Assembly: GCA_945862495.1 (NCBI GenBank)
Contig: CAMAYM010000010.1
Coordinates: forward strand, 1 to 43,196
Direction of reading: 5' to 3'
DNA from: Bordetella parapertussis
GTDB taxonomy: Bacteria > Pseudomonadota > Gammaproteobacteria > Burkholderiales > Burkholderiaceae_B
DNA: 43,196 bases
Shown: one piece after another, positions 40,463 through 43,196 of the stretch
How the letters are laid out: each line of letters starts with the position of its first letter
Position numbering within the stretch: the first letter of the stretch is position 1
The notes under the pieces: generated by a model
Told to the model about the DNA's origin: nothing
What the model saw: the letters and a program-made list of their open reading frames with translations, nothing else
The model's database searches: none
Program-made: the position numbers and the translations under genes

Positions 40463-42502
40463 TTAGTTTGATTTAGGCGTGTCCGCTTGCACAGCTTCTT
40501 TCGAAGGTTGGGTGTTTGTGCTACTTGCCGGTGCGGCGACGGCTGCGGCAGCTTCGGCGGCCGCTTTTTCAGCCGCTACTTTTTCAACAGCATCCACGCG
40601 CGCTTTTTCGGCGGCTTTAAGCTCGACTGAAAACTCTCTGACGAGTTTAAAGAAGGTGCTCACCATGCCTTCGATAGCATCCTGTCCGATTCCGCCATAC
40701 GCACTGATATCCATTTCCAAGACCGGCGTATTTGAATCATTGATAAACACGCGTGCCCATCGATTCCGTAAATTCCAGTCGTTCACGAATTTAAGTGGAG
40801 CGGTTTGCATGGTCGGATACGTTGCACGGAGCAGGACGTCTTCGCACGTCGGATCTTTGCGGCAGCCACTAAAGATGATTTCTATCTTGCTGGCGCCTAG
40901 ATCGCTTGGTGCAACGTTCAAGACCAAATCTCCGTCGCGATCTCTTGACTCTTGGTACCTAAAGTCAGCATCACTCAAAATGGTAGTCAGTACCGCTGGA
41001 TCCAAGTGCTGGAGCGATGCGGTTTCGTCGGAGCCGACTTGGCCTGCCGCAGTTTGAGTCGCGAGCCACGCAGAGGGCACGAAGGTGCTCAACAGTTTCA
41101 GGATAGGTTCAGCAGACGTACGTTGACCATTTATTCTCAGCGCATCGTTTTGAACATTGAAGTGGCTGACAAGCAAACCGTTTTGAATGCGACCTAACTT
41201 GAGTTGAACCGCCAGATCTGCAAGTCGTCTCGACTCGCGATCAGCAAGCCCTTTGATTTTGGCAGGATTCGAACCCGGAGTCTGTAAGGACTGCAATACA
41301 AGCGCGTTCACCATTGGTTGAGAAACTGTCAGTGTTGCATCAAGCGTGTCGATGAGACTTCCTCGCAGACCGATGCCTCCACTGGCAAGTTCCGCAGGCT
41401 TAAGAGAGGCGTTGAGTGTGAGCTGAGTCTTCCCGGCGGGTGTTTCCCAACTCAGTGGCTCAATACGAATGGCTGGACTATTTTTAAGAATTCCATGCAG
41501 TTGTAGCCAGATCCTTTTAATTTCTGCTGCGCTTAATGATTCTGGCGCGAGAACATGACTGATCATGCGGATGAGTGTGCGGTTGTATAGCTCCAACAGC
41601 GGAACGAGCGCTCGATCACTAAGCTTGTCGACAGTGATTCCAAGTTTAAAAGCACCTATTTTTTTTTGCGCAATACTCAACGATCCAATATCGATACGTG
41701 TTTCGCTGTTCACATCGGAGTCATCGCGCGTCAACGCTGTGCGGAGCTTCAGTTTTTCAAGTTCAAAGGTCGGCGCATTGACGGAGGCCCATGTCAGGCT
41801 GGCAACATCATGTTTGTCGGTGCCGATGGGTAACCCTAAAGCACTATATTTAGCATCAGTTTCTAGTTTGACACCCTTGATATCGAAAGTGGTGAGACCA
41901 TCTGTCACATTGAGCGCGTCGAGGGTGAGCTCAACTTTTCTGTTTCGAAGGCGTGGTCCGATTTCAGCTTTAAGTTGAGCGCCACCAAACTGGACACGCA
42001 AGGCATCTTGCCGAAGATCGATCGGTGCCGCGGTCCATAAAAGTTTTGCGACACCATTCGTCGCGATACGTGTTTGTCCGACGATAAACGGACGCACCTG
42101 GTTTGTGTTGAAAAGCGCTTCAGTCCAAGGCGTGGACGCACCATTTGTTTCAATCAACGCGCCCACAGCAGAAAAGTCCCCACTTAGAATATTTTTGAGC
42201 GGGAATGGGCCATGCGAAATGTCGTTAACAAAGAGGACCTCGCGTTTGAGTGCTGTCGAAGTGTCTTGTTTGGATGGAAGCGTCAGAATATAGGATGCCT
42301 GACTTGAAAAAATCCCGCGTTGGTAATGCTGAGTGGATACGCGAATTTGGTCTGACCATGTGCGCGACAGGTGGAGGTTGAGCGCATCTATCGCGGCATA
42401 AGATTGCGCTTGGATACGGAACCCTGACCACAGACTTGCACCGCTATACGCCGCGATGAGCACGGCCAACGTTGCCAATACAATGATTGATTTTTTTTTC
42501 AT
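40463..42502 (-). CDS. YdgA family (DUF945) membrane-anchored protein
   Basis: The 679-residue protein has one N-terminal membrane anchor or uncleaved signal ('IIVLATLAVLIAAYSGASLWSGFRIQAQ'), typical of the YdgA/DUF945 family, then a large periplasmic region with family stretches 'VLFVNDISHGPFPL' and 'TTFDIKGVKLETDAKYS'. The C-terminal end is a charged Ala/Glu/Lys-rich helix followed by a Ser/Thr/Pro-rich tail. The family's function is poorly known; an envelope role is inferred. It is downstream of folA with a 4-base overlap. It is convergent with gcvP. Confidence 0.85.
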   Translation of the reverse strand: MKKKSIIVLATLAVLIAAYSGASLWSGFRIQAQSYAAIDALNLHLSRTWSDQIRVSTQHYQRGIFSSQASYILTLPSKQDTSTALKREVLFVNDISHGPFPLKNILSGDFSAVGALIETNGASTPWTEALFNTNQVRPFIVGQTRIATNGVAKLLWTAAPIDLRQDALRVQFGGAQLKAEIGPRLRNRKVELTLDALNVTDGLTTFDIKGVKLETDAKYSALGLPIGTDKHDVASLTWASVNAPTFELEKLKLRTALTRDDSDVNSETRIDIGSLSIAQKKIGAFKLGITVDKLSDRALVPLLELYNRTLIRMISHVLAPESLSAAEIKRIWLQLHGILKNSPAIRIEPLSWETPAGKTQLTLNASLKPAELASGGIGLRGSLIDTLDATLTVSQPMVNALVLQSLQTPGSNPAKIKGLADRESRRLADLAVQLKLGRIQNGLLVSHFNVQNDALRINGQRTSAEPILKLLSTFVPSAWLATQTAAGQVGSDETASLQHLDPAVLTTILSDADFRYQESRDRDGDLVLNVAPSDLGASKIEIIFSGCRKDPTCEDVLLRATYPTMQTAPLKFVNDWNLRNRWARVFINDSNTPVLEMDISAYGGIGQDAIEGMVSTFFKLVREFSVELKAAEKARVDAVEKVAAEKAAAEAAAAVAAPASSTNTQPSKEAVQADTPKSN

Positions 42503-43002
42503 TTCTCTGATATCCCTTGGCTGCTCAGCTTAACGTATTGCACGACATCAAAGGACAAGCCATTTTCAGGAGGGTGAGATATTCTGGATGTTTCTATCCA
42601 TTGTTTTTTGTCCAAGGATGCAAAAAAAGCATCCCCTTCAATGTGCGCCTGAACCTCCGTGGCGATGATTTGTTGGGCCAGGGGGAGCGCCTCTTGATAG
42701 ATTTGTGCGCCACCAATGACGAAGGCTTGGTCAGCATCCTGGACGGCTTCAATGGCGAGCGCGAGACTGGTTACACACTGAGCACCCGGGGCTGTGTATT
42801 GTGGATTTCTCGTAATGACAATATTACGGCGTCCAGGCAGCGGCCTGCCGAGAGACTCCCAGGTTTTGCGCCCCATGATGACTGGATGTCCCAATGTCGT
42901 GCGCTTGAAATGCGCCAAGTCGCTGGGCAATTTCCAGGGGAGGGTGTTGTCTCGCCCAATCACGTTGTTGAGTGCGTAGGCGACGATCAAGGAGAGCTGC
43001 AT
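42499..43002 (-). CDS. folA: Dihydrofolate reductase
   Basis: FolA reduces dihydrofolate to tetrahydrofolate with NADPH and is the trimethoprim target. The 167-residue protein shows 'LIVAYALNNVIGRDNTLPWKLPSDLAHFKRTTLGHPVIMGRKTWESLG' (the active-site Asp in 'LPSDLAHF'), 'GRRNIVITRNP', 'AFVIGGAQIYQEAL' and a C-terminal 'SFDVVQYVK'. ATG 43002 is chosen to match family length; the frame runs a further ten codons upstream to a TTG at 43032. It lies directly downstream of thyA, the usual pairing since ThyA makes dihydrofolate. Confidence 0.96.
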   Translation of the reverse strand: MQLSLIVAYALNNVIGRDNTLPWKLPSDLAHFKRTTLGHPVIMGRKTWESLGRPLPGRRNIVITRNPQYTAPGAQCVTSLALAIEAVQDADQAFVIGGAQIYQEALPLAQQIIATEVQAHIEGDAFFASLDKKQWIETSRISHPPENGLSFDVVQYVKLSSQGISEK

Positions 43003-43040
43003 GTGATTCGGGCCTTTTGAGCGTAAGTGCAATGCTGGTT

Positions 43041-43196
43041 TTAAACCGCAACCGGCGCTTTGATGTGCGGGTGATGCGCGTAGTTTTCAATGACAAAGTC
43101 TTCGTAGCGATAGTCAAACAGAGACTCGGGCGTTCGTTGAATGCGCAGCGTAGGATAGGGATTGGGTTGTCGCGAAAGCTGAAGCTCCACTTGTTC
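43041..43196 (-). CDS. thyA: Thymidylate synthase, C-terminal fragment
   Basis: The frame is open at the right edge and reads 51 residues on the minus strand before TAA at 43041-43043. The sequence 'EQVELQLSRQPNPYPTLRI', then 'SLFDYRYEDFVIENYAHHPHIKAPVAV' is the conserved end of ThyA, which makes dTMP from dUMP using methylene-tetrahydrofolate. The final KAPVAV tail closes over the active site. The rest of the gene, including the catalytic Cys, is outside the window. folA follows after 38 bases. Confidence 0.93.
   Translation of the reverse strand, partial: EQVELQLSRQPNPYPTLRIQRTPESLFDYRYEDFVIENYAHHPHIKAPVAV

Overview
The window looks like a contiguous chromosomal piece of a betaproteobacterium, most likely order Burkholderiales and close to Alcaligenaceae. 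The evidence is two Bug/TctC-type solute receptors, the DUF883-YqjE-YqjK membrane trio, a Burkholderiales-style tandem glycine riboswitch before gcvTHP, a PP0621/CcsA-like/AmpD cluster beside ffh, and moderate GC content. No phage, transposase, CRISPR array or defence system was seen. Almost all of the sequence is coding.

Layout: (1) 1-177 is the tail of an amino-acid-type ABC receptor. (2) 265-1408 is a three-gene membrane-stress operon (DUF883, YqjE-like holin family, YqjK-like). (3) 1427-7631 is a PQQ island. On the minus strand lies pqqABCDE, including a 24-residue pqqA and a hairpin between pqqA and pqqB. Divergent on the plus strand are an S33 proline-iminopeptidase-like hydrolase, a periplasmic PQQ-dependent sugar dehydrogenase and a diheme cytochrome c. 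Cofactor synthesis, enzyme and electron acceptor therefore sit together. No pqqF protease gene is present here. (4) 7660-16457 is a catabolic block. One minus-strand operon (acyl-CoA dehydrogenase, class III CoA-transferase, MmgE/PrpD protein, Bug receptor, TauD/TfdA dioxygenase, small membrane protein) runs divergently from an IclR regulator. A second Bug gene and a DehI-family gene follow. The arrangement suggests capture, CoA activation and oxidation of an unidentified organic acid.

(5) 16467-20570 holds a metallophosphoesterase, tRNA-Leu(CAA), lipid A palmitoyltransferase PagP, an MscS channel and a second MmgE/PrpD gene overlapping mscS. (6) 20633-34259 is housekeeping: htpG with a good sigma-32 promoter, ampD, PP0621, a CcsA-like membrane protein, ffh, trmB, thiS without a neighbouring thiG, trhO, metG, apbC/mrp, dcd and an arginine/lysine/ornithine decarboxylase. 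(7) 34299-40433 has an HI0933-type flavoprotein and the glycine cleavage operon gcvT-gcvH-gcvP behind a tandem glycine riboswitch, with a short tandem repeat between gcvT and gcvH and a perfect hairpin after gcvP. (8) 40463-43196 (minus) has a YdgA/DUF945 protein, folA and the end of thyA.

The least explained parts are the catabolic block with its unusual DehI-family protein, the peptidase beside pqq, the unpaired thiS and the gcvT-gcvH spacer repeat. Family identifications were made by reading translations and recognising motifs. No database search was possible.
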